DNA of 64,000 nucleotides from Malaya genurostris (taxonomy: Eukaryota; Arthropoda; Insecta; Diptera; Culicidae), in NCBI RefSeq assembly GCF_030247185.1, contig NC_080572.1, positions 172,428,975-172,492,974 on the forward strand. The letters are read 5' to 3'. This document shows, piece by piece, positions 1-12,000 of this stretch. Below the pieces are notes generated by a model. It did no database searches. It had not been told where the DNA came from and saw only the letters and a list, made by a program, of their open reading frames with translations. Made by a program: the position numbers and the translations under genes. Each line of letters opens with the position of its first letter. Positions within the stretch are counted from its first letter, which is position 1.

Positions 1-2100
1 GTAAACAAAAAAGAATCTCTCATTGTTGCATTCGTCGTATTGAACATTTTATACAGTATTGGTCATGTTTTGTTCAGTGAATAATTGTGTAACATTTCTA
101 TCGAATACAAGCTATAACAGAATACCACACATAGTATTTCTGTTGGTCAACAAAGTTCCTCGAAGGTGGAGTGGTTTCGAATCCTACCCGATGGTATATA
201 TCAAGAAGTTTGTACTGATCCAGTTATCAATTTTGTAAAAAAAAAAAATTCTCGGTCGAAGTTGAAGAAGTTCTCTTGCCCTTGAGTTCTGAAGAACCGT
301 AATGACACGTGGTTTACTGGTTTTGGTATGTGACTAAAATTTTCCATGGATCACACAAGACGCAAATATAAAAAAAAGTCATATAAGACGGAATCTTACA
401 TAGACGCCATTTTTGACGTGGAACTTCATCTTTGTTTTCTGTAAAGTGGTGCAAATTTAAAATGCCGAAAACAAATCGCACAAAAAGTGCTCATATTTTA
501 AACATTTTAAACTGGTTCAATTCCATAAACTTAGACTTAAAGATAAATATTCTTGCATTTTATTCGGATCTGCCGAGTCCAAAGCAATAGGGCAATCGGC
601 CGTTATTTCAGTAGTTTCCGAGTTTGTTTCAAATCACTTTTATGTGCAACGTAAACTATTAAGTAGATGAAAATCATTTTGCTACCTATTAACTGAACCT
701 CTCGTCATGACTAAATGAGACTTAAATGTTCATTACGTAATTTTTCTGTATGATTTTTTTTATGTACCGTTTACACGAAAAGCACATATGCCTTTCCGTG
801 GCTCCAAACACGGACGCTCTTTGTGATCAGTAGCGTATCAAGGGGGGATATAGAATCACGGTGATATCACACGAGCATCATGATACAACGGTGATTTCCG
901 TACTGCAGTCATTTATCATTGTACTGTGCAAAATTTCGTCACTGTTTACTGCTACCGGCGCCATTGGCGAGGGGTGGTGAACTCATGAAACAATATTTTG
1001 TTCTTATGAGCATCAAATAATAAACAACCATCGTTTTATTTTAAAAAAATCTTGGTAAAATGCTAGCAAGCAGCATAAAACTTATATACTTTATCAACGT
1101 TGTAGCATATTCTCAAAAAAAAAACAGTCAAACCAAGATATTTTCATAAATTTGGTATAGTTTTGAAATACACATAAGGAAAACAATATATCCATATTTG
1201 TACATAAAATCAGCACTATTGAGTAAATGTTTCCTATTCAATAACAAATAATTCTATTGCTGAAATGGATTTAGAAACATAATGATTCATATTTTGAATG
1301 CTCATGTAGTAATATTAAACGATAAATCTGTTTATTGATGACCAATCGAAATTCCATTTATCACATTGGTCCCCTATATTCACTTCTGGAAACTCTAAAT
1401 CTTCTAATTACTTTGTCTTATATCATCAAGTTGAATGCCGTTGGATAGGAATAGAGCTTGGTTTAAAAATTGTTTTGAAATAGTCTTATTTTGGGTATGA
1501 ATAGAGTACAGCGAATCATGTCTTTCAGTGTGGGTAAATTGAAGCAGAACACGTTCCTTATTCAATTTAATAAATACTTGTAGTAGTTCTCATTGTTACT
1601 TCATAAATATAGCATAACAAGTGTAAACTCCTCAAAATCCTTTTAAAAACTATTATTAGATTTTATTCCAGCCTGATAGTCAATTTTTCATAAGATTAAT
1701 TAAGAAAAATGAAACATAAAACCTGTGTCAAATCTATTTCAGAATGATTTAAAATTCAAGAAGGTTTTAAAATCAGCTTTATGATAAACATAATTATTTT
1801 TATGATAATTTCGAATGAATAAACTGTTACGTTGATAGCATTTTTCTGGAATATATATGTGCCATGCCATTTTCGATCGTTACATACTAAGAATATCTTA
1901 GATTTGTTTACTATTTTGAGTCTCGATGTTAAAAGTTTATGCGGGTTTTTCAAAAGACGGTATGATTTACAAATAAAATTTGGTGATTCATTACCTTTTT
2001 TGGTAGAAATCAGCTTCGTTGCATAAAAAATAGTACCAGTGTTCCGAAAATTAGTTCTAAAAGTATTTCATATTTCCTCCCTTCTCTAATTTTATTTGAT
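1..2100. other. No gene recognised, AT-rich DNA
   Basis: About 2.1 kb of AT-rich sequence with many homopolymer A and T runs. The only open frames are around 65 codons and show no recognisable domain. I see no splice-like gene structure, no terminal repeats and no RNA gene. It could be old decayed repeat or plain host intergenic DNA. Confidence 0.5.
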
Positions 2101-2205
2101 GTAAGTGAATGTAATGCCTTTAAAGTGAGTGTGTACAGTGCCTAACGAATTGTCATCGCCGTTTCAGTGACAGTTGTTTTTGTTTTCGTATTATTCACGC
2201 TCGAA

Positions 2206-2803
2206 AATGTCTGTTTATGTGCCCCATTCTCGCCTTTTGTGGGAAGTTTTACTTTTCTGTTACAATTCGAAAAAATGCAACTGAAGCGAATCGAATGCTT
2301 TCAGAAACTTACGGTGATGCTGCTCTGAGTAAAAGAACGTGTTGGGAGTGGTTTCAACGTTTTAAAAATGGTGATTTCGATGTCGAAAACAAACATGATG
2401 GTGGAAGAGAAAAAACCTCCAAAGATTAATAACAATTTACTACGAGCTCTTAAACCCGGGTGAAACCATCACAGGAGATCGCTACCGAACGCAACCGATG
2501 CGCCTTAGTCGCGTGCTAAAAAAAAGCGGCCACAGTATCAAGAGCGACATGGCAAAGTCATCCTCCAACACGACAATGCTCGGCCTCTCGTCGCAAAAGT
2601 GGTCAAAAGTACCTGGAAACGTTGAAATGTGCGTCAAAAAAGGACTCCTTTTTTCGAGCCGGGATCCGAAAATTTCCGGAAAGATGGGAGAAAGTTGTTG
2701 CTAACGACGGACAGTACTTTGAATAATACATCTGTAAGCACTTTTTCGCAATAAAGCTTTAAATTTTGAAAAAAAAACGGCGGAAGCAAAGTTGTACACC
2801 TAA
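2206..2803 (+). pseudogene. mariner transposase remnant, deleted
   Basis: Decayed mariner (Tc1/mariner superfamily) transposase; an intact enzyme would bind its terminal repeats and cut and paste the element through a D,D34D active site. The N-terminal helix-turn-helix is readable from 2268 (TEANRMLSETYGDAALSKRT, then WEWFQRFKNGDF). The frame then breaks. In another frame, 2440-2540 reads LKPGETITGDRYRTQ, and 2555-2610 reads QHDNARP, which holds the second catalytic Asp. Near 2670-2715 the typical C-terminus ERWEKVVANDGQYFE ends in a stop. The blocks with the first and third catalytic Asp are missing, so there are at least two internal deletions plus frameshifts. The 3' end carries a TIR-like stretch at 2776-2803 (ggcggaagcaaagttgtaca, then cctaata). 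I could not find the matching 5' TIR. Non-functional. Confidence 0.85.
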
Positions 2804-2879
2804 TAAAAAATGTTTCAGTTGTTCTAACCAATTATTCAGTTATTTCACGACTATTGTAATATATATTTTTTCTGATAGT

Positions 2880-3189
2880 CTTTTCTATTGGTGACGGTGT
2901 CCCTCCCAAGGAGCAAACATCGTTCTTGTATTGTATTTCTTAACTCATCGCGCAACGATTGTGAAATTGGAAAAGCGCACTTTGTTTGTAAGATGTGCAA
3001 CAAGTTTCTTGTTTGATTTCACTGCAGTAATATTTGTTAAGAGAAAGCCGGAAATGAAACTCTTCAAAAGGTAGAACAAAGTTCGGTTTTACATCTCATC
3101 CAAGTCAGTCGATAAAACAAAACCGCTTACGTTCGGGACAGAAGACACCAAGTACAGTATTGTGTAGTGAACAATAGAACGACCTCGAA
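2880..3189 (+). other. Probable 5' leader of a gag-like retroelement ORF
   Basis: This non-coding stretch lies between the mariner 3' end and the ATG at 3190. It contains no open frame of note. By position it is probably the untranslated leader of the retroelement ORF1 that starts at 3190, but no promoter motif is clear. Confidence 0.3.
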
Positions 3190-3237
3190 ATGAGTAAACC
3201 AAACGAACAAAAGCTACCGCCGATACGAAGTAATACA

Positions 3238-3246
3238 ATTGTTGTT

Positions 3247-3251
<5 letters not shown>
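3238..3251. repeat. Target site duplication, left, of Jockey-clade copy 1
   Basis: The 14-bp word attgttgttgactt directly precedes the poly-T (reverse-strand poly-A) end and recurs exactly at 6988-7001 after the other end of the element. This fixes the insertion as 3252-6987. Confidence 0.95.
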
Positions 3252-3288
<37 letters not shown>

Positions 3289-3506
3289 ATTTATTGGAAT
3301 ATGAGTTAAAATTAAATTATTAAGATTTAAATTGGGTGTTCAGCCACAAGTGGTGACTTTTCAGCCCTGTTATATATATATATGATTTGGTTATTACCAT
3401 GAAGACATCATTTGCTTCCGCAATTCTGAGATTTTTGTGTAGGGAAAATTCTAAACCTACTTGTATTGTGTAATGGGGAAAAGGAACTTATATACTAACT
3501 TACTAA

Positions 3507-6161
3507 CTAATACAGAGAGCGAATCGATTCAATTGAAGATTGCATCGATTTTTGTCGGAATTTGCTTATAATATTATGTGACATTACATCTAATGGTTCT
3601 ATATTTGTGAGTCTGTGTAACTCATTTGTACTAAACCAGGGAGGACGCTTCAGAATCATTTTCAGAATTTTATTCTGAATCCTTTGAAGCGTTTTCTTCC
3701 TGGTGGAACAACAGCTTGACCAAATTGGTACCGCATAAAGCATGGCTGGTCTGAAAATTTGTTTATAAATTAACAATTTGTTTTTTAGACAGAGCTTAGA
3801 ATTTCTGTTTATAAGAGGATATAAACATTTAATATATTTATTACACTTTGCCTGGATTCCTTCAATGTGATCCTTGAAAGTGAGTTTTTTGTCATACGTT
3901 AAACCTAAGTATTTAGCTTGATCAGACCATGTCAATTCCAAGCCATTCAATTTGAGAATGTGATTATTGTTTGGTTTAAGAAAAGAAGCTCTTGGCTTGT
4001 GAGGAAAGATAATTAATTGCGTTTTTGCTGCATTTGGTTTAATTTTCCATTTTGACAGATAATCACTGAAAATATTTAAACTTCTTTGTAGGCGACTGCA
4101 GATCACTCTTAGATTTCTACCTGTGGCTAACAGACTTGTGTCGTCACAGAATAGCGATTTCTGACAACCAACGGGTAGATTTGGAAGATCAGAAGTGAAA
4201 ATATTATACAAGATTGGAGCTACACTCGAACCCTGCGGAACACCGGCTCGTACGGGTAGCAATTCAGATTTACAATTCTGATAGCTAACCTGAAGAGTAC
4301 GATCAGTTAAATAATTTTGAATCATTTTGATCAAATAAATAGGAAACTGGAAATCAGACATTTTTGCTATTAAACCTTTGTGCCAAACACTGTCGAATGC
4401 TTTTTCTATGTCTAGAAGAGCAACTCCAGTGGATAACCCAGAAGATTTATTTGATTTTATCATGTTCGTTACTCTGACAAGTTGATGAGTAGTTGAATGT
4501 TCATGACGAAATCCAAATTGCTCTGGTAAAAAAATTGAATTCTCATTTATATGAGTCATCATTCTTAACAAGATAATTTTTTCAAAAAGTTTACTGATTG
4601 AAGAAAGTAAGCTAATTGGGCGATAACTTGATGTTTCTGCTGGGTTTTTATCAGGTTTTAGGATAGGAATTACTTTAGCGTTTTTCCATCTTTTTGGGAA
4701 GTAAGCTAATGAAAAACACTTGTTGAAAATTTTAACCAGGAGTCTCAAGGCAACATCGGGAAGATTTTTAATAAGAATATTAAAAATTCCATCATTACCA
4801 GGAGCCTTCATGTTTTTGAGTTTCCTAATAATTGATTTAATTTCATCAAAATTCGTCTCAATAATGTCATCGTGTGATAACACTTGGGTTGAAATATGCT
4901 CATATGTCAGTGAGACTTCATTTTCAATAGGACTCACAACGTTCAAATTAAAATTGTGGACACTCTCGAACTGCTGAGCAAGTTTTTGAGCTTTTTCGCC
5001 ATTCGTAAGAAGTATTTGATTTCCTTCCTTGAGAGCAGGAATTGGTTTCTGAGGTTTCTTAAGAACCCTAGAAAGTTTCCAGAAAGGTTTAGAATATGGT
5101 TTAATTTGTTCAACTTCTTTAGCGAAATTTTCATTTCGCAAAAGAGTAAATCTATGTTTAATTTCTTTTTGTAAATCCTTAACTATGTTTTTCATAGCAG
5201 GATCACGAGAACGTTGATATTGTCGTCGACGAACATTCTTCAACCGAATGAGCAGTTGAAGATTGTCATCGATGATAGGAGAATTTAATTTAGTTTGAGC
5301 TTTGGGAACTGAAAGATTTCTAGCTTCGATAATATAATGATTCAAATTATCAATTGCTGTGTCGATGTCCGCAGAATTTTCTAAAATAGTTTCATGGTCC
5401 ACATGATTTTCAATGTGAGATCTGTAATCCAACCAATTAGCTCTATGATAGTTGAAAATAGAACTAATTGGATTAATTATAGCTTCGTTGGAAAGTCTGA
5501 ATGTTACAGGAAGATGATCTGAGTCAAAATCAGCATGAGTAATCGGTTCACTACAAATGTGACTTTGATCTGTTAGAACCAGATCAATTGTAGACGGGTT
5601 TTTCACGGAAGAGAAACAAGTAGGATTACTGGGATGAAGAACTGTAAAGTAACCAGCTGAGAGTTGATTATGAAGTATTTTACCATTACTGTTATTTTGC
5701 CTACAATTCCACTGGACATGCTTAGCATTTAAGTCCCCTATTACGAAAAATTTCGATCGATATCTTGTAAGTTTTTGCAAATCGCCTTTAAAGAAATTTA
5801 ATTGTTCGCCGGTGCATTGGAATGGCAAATATGCTCCAGCGATGAAATAAATTCCATGAATGGTTTCAACTTCGATTCCCAAGCTTTCAATAACTTTAGT
5901 ATTGAAAGAAGGTAAAATTCGATGTTTAATTTGCCGTTGGACAAAAATGGCAACTCCACCACCAATTCCAGTAAACCTGTCAAATCGATGAACCACATAA
6001 TGTGGATTACTTTTCAATTTTACATTTGGTTTAAGAAAAGTTTCTGTCACAATGGCAATATGAATTTTGTGAACTTTGAGAAAATTATAAAATTCATCTT
6101 CACTCGATTTCAAAGATCGAGCATTCCAATTTAAAATATTCAAATAATTATTTAACATCAC
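3507..6161 (-). CDS. ORF2 polyprotein: AP endonuclease and reverse transcriptase (Jockey clade)
   Basis: An 884-codon open frame. The N-terminal third is an apurinic-like endonuclease that nicks the target: NILNWNARSL near residue 7, VTETFL, GIGGGVAIFV, VIGDLNAKHVQW and FDSDHLPVTF. The reverse transcriptase follows, with SYRPISLLSSISKLFEKII near residue 512, EQFGFRHEHST, LLDIEKAFDSVWH, GVPQGSSVAPILYNIFTSDL and the active-site box LFCDDTS near residue 672. The box is FCDD rather than the commoner FADD or YADD; the two catalytic Asp are kept and the second copy has the same box. There is no RNase H domain, as is usual for Jockey elements. The frame overlaps the end of ORF1 by 14 bases, which suggests coupled translation. 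The enzyme may be functional, but this copy lacks the 5' promoter and most of ORF1. Confidence 0.93.
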   Translation of the reverse strand: MMLNNYLNILNWNARSLKSSEDEFYNFLKVHKIHIAIVTETFLKPNVKLKSNPHYVVHRFDRFTGIGGGVAIFVQRQIKHRILPSFNTKVIESLGIEVETIHGIYFIAGAYLPFQCTGEQLNFFKGDLQKLTRYRSKFFVIGDLNAKHVQWNCRQNNSNGKILHNQLSAGYFTVLHPSNPTCFSSVKNPSTIDLVLTDQSHICSEPITHADFDSDHLPVTFRLSNEAIINPISSIFNYHRANWLDYRSHIENHVDHETILENSADIDTAIDNLNHYIIEARNLSVPKAQTKLNSPIIDDNLQLLIRLKNVRRRQYQRSRDPAMKNIVKDLQKEIKHRFTLLRNENFAKEVEQIKPYSKPFWKLSRVLKKPQKPIPALKEGNQILLTNGEKAQKLAQQFESVHNFNLNVVSPIENEVSLTYEHISTQVLSHDDIIETNFDEIKSIIRKLKNMKAPGNDGIFNILIKNLPDVALRLLVKIFNKCFSLAYFPKRWKNAKVIPILKPDKNPAETSSYRPISLLSSISKLFEKIILLRMMTHINENSIFLPEQFGFRHEHSTTHQLVRVTNMIKSNKSSGLSTGVALLDIEKAFDSVWHKGLIAKMSDFQFPIYLIKMIQNYLTDRTLQVSYQNCKSELLPVRAGVPQGSSVAPILYNIFTSDLPNLPVGCQKSLFCDDTSLLATGRNLRVICSRLQRSLNIFSDYLSKWKIKPNAAKTQLIIFPHKPRASFLKPNNNHILKLNGLELTWSDQAKYLGLTYDKKLTFKDHIEGIQAKCNKYIKCLYPLINRNSKLCLKNKLLIYKQIFRPAMLYAVPIWSSCCSTRKKTLQRIQNKILKMILKRPPWFSTNELHRLTNIEPLDVMSHNIISKFRQKSMQSSIESIRSLY

Positions 6162-6987
6162 TGTTAAATTTTAAATTCATTATAATATTATTTGCAAATT
6201 TCCATCCGATTTGAAATGCTTCAAAAAGTGATGAAGTCGAATTCATTTGGATGATCATTTGAAAAAGTTGATCTTGTAGGTAGATCATTTTATTTTCAGT
6301 TATATCGCCTAAATCGACTTCATTTAAAGAAGCGAATGGCATTGAAGGAATATTTGTAGGTAGACTGCCATTAGAAGAAGATGATTTGGCCGGTCTACCT
6401 ATTAATAAATTGTTTTCGTTAGAAGAAGAACTGCAAGGCGGTCCTGTGTTTTGATTATTTACATTAGAAGAAATAGGAGATAGATTTCTACCTAATATAC
6501 CAGCATAACTGACATTAGAAGAAGATGATGACGAGGTCGATCTACCTGTCAATAAATTGTTTTCGTTAGAAGACGAATTGGCAGGTGCCTTAGAAGAATT
6601 TTCAGGTATGTTCTGTAAATTTAAGGTCGTTGATTTGACTTGTTGTCTAAGCGAACGAGCGTTTAAAATTTTTTCCCTGACAGGACATTTCAAATAATTG
6701 GATTTATGATTTCCATTGCAATTTGAACATGAAAATTTATCAGTGGTTTCATTCATTGGACAAACGTCTTTCGAATGCGATTTACCACAATTCAAACACC
6801 GTATATCCATATGACAATTTTTGGTTCCATGGCCGAAGCCTTGGCAACGACGACATTGCGTTAAGTTTGCAATACGATTATGCCGTTTATAATGTTCCCA
6901 ATGAATTTTAATGTGGGAAATGAAACGTACTTTTTCTAAAGTTTTCAAATTGTTTACATCACTTCGATTGAAGTGTATTAGGTAAAG
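6148..6987 (-). CDS. ORF1 (gag-like, zinc knuckles), 5'-truncated
   Basis: The C-terminal part of the nucleic-acid-binding ORF1 protein, cut off at the 5' truncation point of the element. It is the same protein as the complete ORF1 at 54998-56488. It keeps a row of CCHC-type knuckles (CRRCQGFGHGTKNC, CLNCGKSHSKDVC, CSNCNGNH...C), then a Ser/Asn-rich linker with repeats of NENNLL.GR and a hydrophobic C-terminus. The apparent Met at 6946 is internal, not a real start. It would bind element RNA if expressed, but no promoter remains. Confidence 0.85.
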   Translation of the reverse strand, partial: LYLIHFNRSDVNNLKTLEKVRFISHIKIHWEHYKRHNRIANLTQCRRCQGFGHGTKNCHMDIRCLNCGKSHSKDVCPMNETTDKFSCSNCNGNHKSNYLKCPVREKILNARSLRQQVKSTTLNLQNIPENSSKAPANSSSNENNLLTGRSTSSSSSSNVSYAGILGRNLSPISSNVNNQNTGPPCSSSSNENNLLIGRPAKSSSSNGSLPTNIPSMPFASLNEVDLGDITENKMIYLQDQLFQMIIQMNSTSSLFEAFQIGWKFANNIIMNLKFNSDVK

Positions 6988-7992
6988 ATTGTTGTTGACT
7001 TAAGACAGTGCAAAATTCGACCTTCGAAACGAGAACTTGAAGGTTTGCTTAAGGAGCAAATGCATCTTGACATTAAACGTGTGCATTTACTTCAATGCAA
7101 TAAGACGAATAATGTTGTTTACAACCAGTTTTATAAAGAGTTGGACGAAATTCAATTTGCAAAAGACAATAACAATGTGCACAACTCCACGAAAACATTA
7201 AGTGCAACATTCCAGTATATATGGATGATAGTGCTATAGAAGTGCGTGTGCATGATCTTCACTCAAGCGTCAACGATTCTTATATTCGCAAAACTATGTC
7301 CCAATACGGAGAGATTCTCTCTATCAAAAAAGAAAAATGGAAGAATTTTTTCCCCGGTATTCTAAATGGTGTACGTTTATTACGCATACACTTGAAGAAG
7401 CCTATACCTTCTTATGTGATTTTCGGTCAAGATACAAGAATTCCGTGCAAATCACTTGTTACCTAAGCCATGTGATAAACTGGACAAGGAGACAACTACA
7501 CCAAAGGACAACGGTGCTTCCTTCACACCAACCCCAAGCAACCCCAGTACACCTGTGACAGCCGCCAACAACAATGAAGCCCCCAACCCTTCAACGAATC
7601 CATCATCATCCCCTATAGAACAAAGTACAGTTAACAATCTACCCTCCAACCAACCAGCAACTGCAACTAATGTACAACAAGCTGCATCTACAGCAACTAG
7701 CAACGAAAAGAAGACGAAAATCGACAACACTACCGTTGATGCGGCAATGGATGAAGAGAAGAACCACGAACGAAGTTCCCCTCAATCCTCCCAGGAGGGA
7801 AATGGGAGCTCCTCTCCCCCTAGAAAAAGGGTGACAACGAGATCCGACTCAAAAAAAATTTTTTTAAAAAATCGGCTCAATCGGCCACGTAAAGCTTGTA
7901 CGCAAAGAGGCCTGAATAAAAAATATCTTTTAAATAAAAAAAAGGTAAAACATAATCCTTACAGGTTTTTGAGTTGGTTTCACAAGCAGTAA

Positions 7993-8674
7993 TATGAATG
8001 ATTTTCACATTGGTTACAAAAACACGTGAAATCTCTTGTCTAACATATCCAACAAAAACAACCGTTATGTAGCAATCGTGAAACATGCCAATTTTAACAT
8101 GTTTTAATTGCTACTCGGGCTATTCATATCAGCTCCAGTATTTATCTCATATACTAGTATCATAAAAAGAAGAAAGATCTGCTCTCTATTTCTTTTTTTT
8201 ATTCTCTCTCTCTCTCTGTGTTCGATGCATTGACTGCAAAGGTGAGATGAAAATAGAAGCATTCATTTCGAGTTTTCGTATTGCCATAAAGTATTGAACA
8301 AGTTTCGGACTACATTTCCACCGGTATTGTTTCTTAGATCCGAACCAAAGATATTCTATTCGATTTTATCACAATTCGTTGATGAAAAGCTGAGTGATCC
8401 TCTAAACAATATGACGACTCTTCTAATTGAGATGACTATTGGTAAAGTGGCCCTAGGTCATGTCCAGATGGTAAACCCTGTACTAAATGAACCTAATTGA
8501 AAGAAAGTGATCGTAGATGAGAATCGTTTATTGCTTCAATCGGTTTACCAGATAATTGGAAATTAACATTCAATGTTTAAAATTCAACCTTAAAATAAAA
8601 ATAATTACAGTTTAAGCATTCACAATTGTTAAACAGAGTTCACAATCAAATCTTGTGTTATTCCAATCACCCCC
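7993..8674. other. Unassigned stretch with CT-rich run
   Basis: There is no recognised gene. A pyrimidine-rich run lies at about 8195-8220 (tctctctctctc). A 68-codon open frame at 8294-8500 has no recognisable domain and I do not call it. The stretch ends at the left target duplication of the I-clade element. Confidence 0.4.
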
Positions 8675-8688
8675 ATTGTTTTATTATT
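8675..8688. repeat. Target site duplication, left, of I-clade copy 1
   Basis: The 14-bp word attgttttattatt recurs exactly at 14284-14297. The two copies bound the I-clade element and show it is full-length as inserted, 8689-14283. Confidence 0.93.
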
Positions 8689-9076
8689 TTTTTTTTTCCA
8701 TAAATACGTTTATTTCTTAAGGCAGTTTACATAAGTTTTTCTTCGCCGTAGCATCACTTTTACATAATATTCTTATCCTAATTTAATTCTAACATAGTCA
8801 CAACGTTTTGAATTTATTAAAACATATTCTCTTATAGCTTAAATATCATCTTAGGTAACTCGTCATTAATTATGAAATCTACTCGGAAATATTATTTGAA
8901 CCAAACGATTAACTTCTATAAATTATAAAATAAGCTGTTATTTTCAGACATTTTGTTGATAATTTCATAAACTGTTTCGAGTTTGTTTGTATCATTACAT
9001 AATTTTTATTCTAATTTAGCTATTGGTTGAACTCATGGACGCAGCTGGGATCAGAACTAAGTCCTAGGGGCCTTTA

Positions 9077-12000
9077 TTAAATTGAAACTCCAATTTTCTT
9101 TATGAAATGATAAATAAGTTTCATGTATGAAAGGTCACGACAAGCAAGAATGTCTCGAACTGGGATATTGGATAGTCTACCTTGGGTACGCAAAGAATTT
9201 ATTAGTTGAGATCTGACATCACGATACTCCACGCATGTCCAAACGACATGATCAATATCCCGATAACCTTCTCCGCAAGCACAATGATTAGTCTCGGAGA
9301 GCCCAATTCGAAGGAGATGTGCATCTAACGTGTAGTGATTGGACATGAGTCTGGACATCACACGAATGAAATCCCTACTCACATCCAGTCCCCTGAACCA
9401 TGCCTTTGTCGATATTTTCGGAATAATTGAGTGCATCCACCGACCCAGATCATCTCTATCCCAAGATGCTTGCCAGCTGGCAAGTGTTCTTTGGCGAGAC
9501 GAACTATAGAATTCGTTGAAAGCAATCGGTCGCTCATAAATTTCACCCTCAATAGCACCACGTTTGGCTAAATTATCGGCTCTTTCATTGCCTGGAATGG
9601 AGCAATGAGCCGGGACCCAGACTATAGTGATTAGATAATTATTATTCAATATGTCGTTCAGACACTGTTTTATTTTACCCAAGAAAAACGGTTCATTTTT
9701 GCCAGCAGCGATTGAGCGAATGGCTTCAATTGCACTCAGACTATCTGTGAAGAGGAAATAATGGTTTGGAGATAATGTGACGATTACACTCAAACTATAA
9801 TGAACTGCTGCTAGCTCTGCTATATAAACAGATGCAGGTTCTTGAAGCCTAAATGAGGCCGAAACATTATTGTTGAACATACCAAACCCTGTCGCTTCTT
9901 CAATTCGCGATCCGTCCGTGTAAAACATTTTCTCAGAGTCAATATGCCTGAACTTACTTGAAAATATTTTTGGGATTTCCGTCGAGCGTAGATGATCCGG
10001 GATTCCACGCACTTCACGCTGCATGGATGTATCGAAAAATAAAGTTGAGTCAGGGGCACTTAGGATGCTGACACGGATAGGAATATATCTTGAAGGGTTG
10101 ATTTCCTGTGACATATGGTTAAAATATACTGTCATGAATCTTGTTTGAGATTGAAGCTCAACTAGCCTTTCGAAGTTATTAATAACCAGGGGATTCAGTA
10201 CCTCACATCTTATTAGCAGTCGCGATGAAAGCTCCCAAAAACGATCTTTCAATGGAAGAACTCCCGCCCGAACTTCAAGACTCATTGTATGTGTCGAATG
10301 CATGCACCCTAAAGCAATTCGCAAACAACGGTACTGAATTCGCTCAAGTTTGATAAAATGAGAGTTTGCAGCGGAACGAAAACAAACGCATCCATATTCC
10401 ATCACTGAAAGTATCGTTGTTTGATACAATTTTATTAGATCTTGCGGATGAGAACCCCACCAAGATCCTGTTATTGTTCGAAGAAAATTTACTCTTTGTT
10501 GGCATTTCGTTATCAGATACCTAATGTGTCCTCCCCACGTGCATTTGGAATCGAACCACACCCCGAGGTATTTAAAAGTTAAAACCTGTTGGATCATTCT
10601 TCCCATCATATGGAGCTGAAGCTGCGCGGGATCATGCTTTCTTGAAAAGACGACTAACTCTGTTTTCTCCGCAGAGAATTCGATACCAAGATGAACAGCC
10701 CAAACGGACAAGTTATCTAAGGTATCTTGCAATGGTTTATGCAGATCAATAGCTTTGGGCCCAGTAACTGAAACCACGCCATCATCTGCCAATTGCCTTA
10801 GTGTACATGGGGTTACTAGACAGCTGTCAATGTCATTCACGTAAAAATTATAGAGAAGCGGACTGAGGCATGAGCCTTGCGGGAGACCCATGTAGCTAAT
10901 TCTGAATGTTGCCAAATCGCCATGTGAAAAATACATGCACTTCTCTGACAAAAGGTTGTGCAAATAATTATTTATAACCGCTGGAAGTCCATGTTGGTGG
11001 AGTTTGTCTGAAAGAACATCAATGGAAACTGAATCAAATGCTCCTTTAATGTCTAAAAATACAGATGCCATTTGTTGCTTTTGAGCGAAGGCAATTTGGA
11101 TGTCAGACGAAAGTAATGCAAGGCAATCATTCGTCCCTTTATTTCTACGGAAGCCAAACTGAGTATCTGACAACAAACCGTTCGTCTCGACCCAAGTGTC
11201 GAGACGTCGTAGAATAATTTTTTCGAACAATTTTCTGATGCAGGACAACATCGCAATGGGTCTATATGAGTTGTGATTGGAAGCTGGTTTCCCCGGCTTT
11301 TGAATGGCGATAACTTTCACTTGTCTCCAGTCAGGCGGAACAATATTTTGCTCAAGAAACTTGTTGAACAATTCCAACAAACGTCTTTTTGCGAGGTCGG
11401 GCAGATTCTTCACCAAGTTGAATTTAATTCTGTCCAACCCAGGGGCGTTATTGTTACAAGACAAGAGTGCTATAGAAAATTCCATCATTGAAAATGGGTT
11501 ATTAATAAAACCATTATTTGGAGGAGATTCCCGTATAATGCTTTGCGTAGGAACAGAATCTGGGCAAACTTTCCTAGCAAAGTCAAATATCCATCGGTTC
11601 GAGTATTCATCACTCTCATTGCCCACGTTACGATTCCTCATTCGTCTGGCCGTATTCCAAAGAGTGCTCATTGAGGTTTCTCTTGACAAACCTTCGACAA
11701 AATGTCTCCAATAGCTACATTTTTTGGCTCGAAGTATGCTCTTGTACTTGGTTTCTAAAACCATAAGTTTTTCAAAATTCTGAGGAGTTCCTCCTCCCCG
11801 TTTTAGAAACGACTTGCAAGCATTTTGTTTTGCGAGTTTAGCCTCTGAGCACTCTTTGTCCCACCAGGGGTTGGGAGGCCTTCTGTTAGTCGTTGGCCCA
11901 GGAAAGCGTTTAGTTTGGGATTGTTCTGCTGCCTCCAGAATCGAACAAATGAGGAAGTCATATTTTTCAAGTGGAGGGAGCTCTTCCATTGAATTCAAAA

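Larger units (their letters stand above)
3252..6987 (-). mobile_element. Jockey-clade non-LTR retrotransposon, copy 1, 5'-truncated
   Basis: A LINE on the minus strand. The poly-A tail appears as the T-run from 3252 to about 3283. The 3' UTR (3284-3506) includes a short TA run near 3371. ORF2 (3507-6161) is open, and ORF1 is cut off at 6987. Flanking 14-bp duplications at 3238-3251 and 6988-7001 are identical, so insertion was by target-primed reverse transcription and stopped inside ORF1. It is almost identical to the complete copy at 52106-56786, so both came from a recently active lineage. It split a gag-like ORF on the opposite strand. Confidence 0.95.
3190..7992 (+). pseudogene. Non-LTR retroelement ORF1 (gag-like), interrupted and frameshifted
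   Basis: Three reading-frame blocks look like one broken ORF1 protein of a mosquito non-LTR retrotransposon. Block 1 starts at the ATG at 3190 and is split after about 20 codons by the Jockey-clade LINE (3252-6987). When the duplicated target is collapsed it continues in frame from 7002 to about 7205. Block 2 (about 7205-7461) reads VYMDDSAIEVRVHDLHSSV, SYIRKTMSQYGEILSIKKE and FFPGILNGVRLLRIHLKKPI, a pattern I associate with gag-like ORF1 proteins. Block 3 (7453-7992) is a low-complexity Pro/Ser/Thr/Asn-rich tail with a basic end. The zinc-knuckle region expected between blocks 2 and 3 is absent, which suggests a deletion near 7461. No reverse transcriptase follows. The clade is uncertain. 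Confidence 0.6.

Noticed and set aside
150..235. Weak B-box-like word (ggtttcgaatcctacc)
   Set aside because: No A box at the right distance and no tail; not enough for a SINE or tRNA call.
11304..11714. 136-codon frame opposite ORF2 (and its twin at 35316-35726)
   Set aside because: Antisense shadow of the I-clade ORF2; the twin exists only because the element is repeated.
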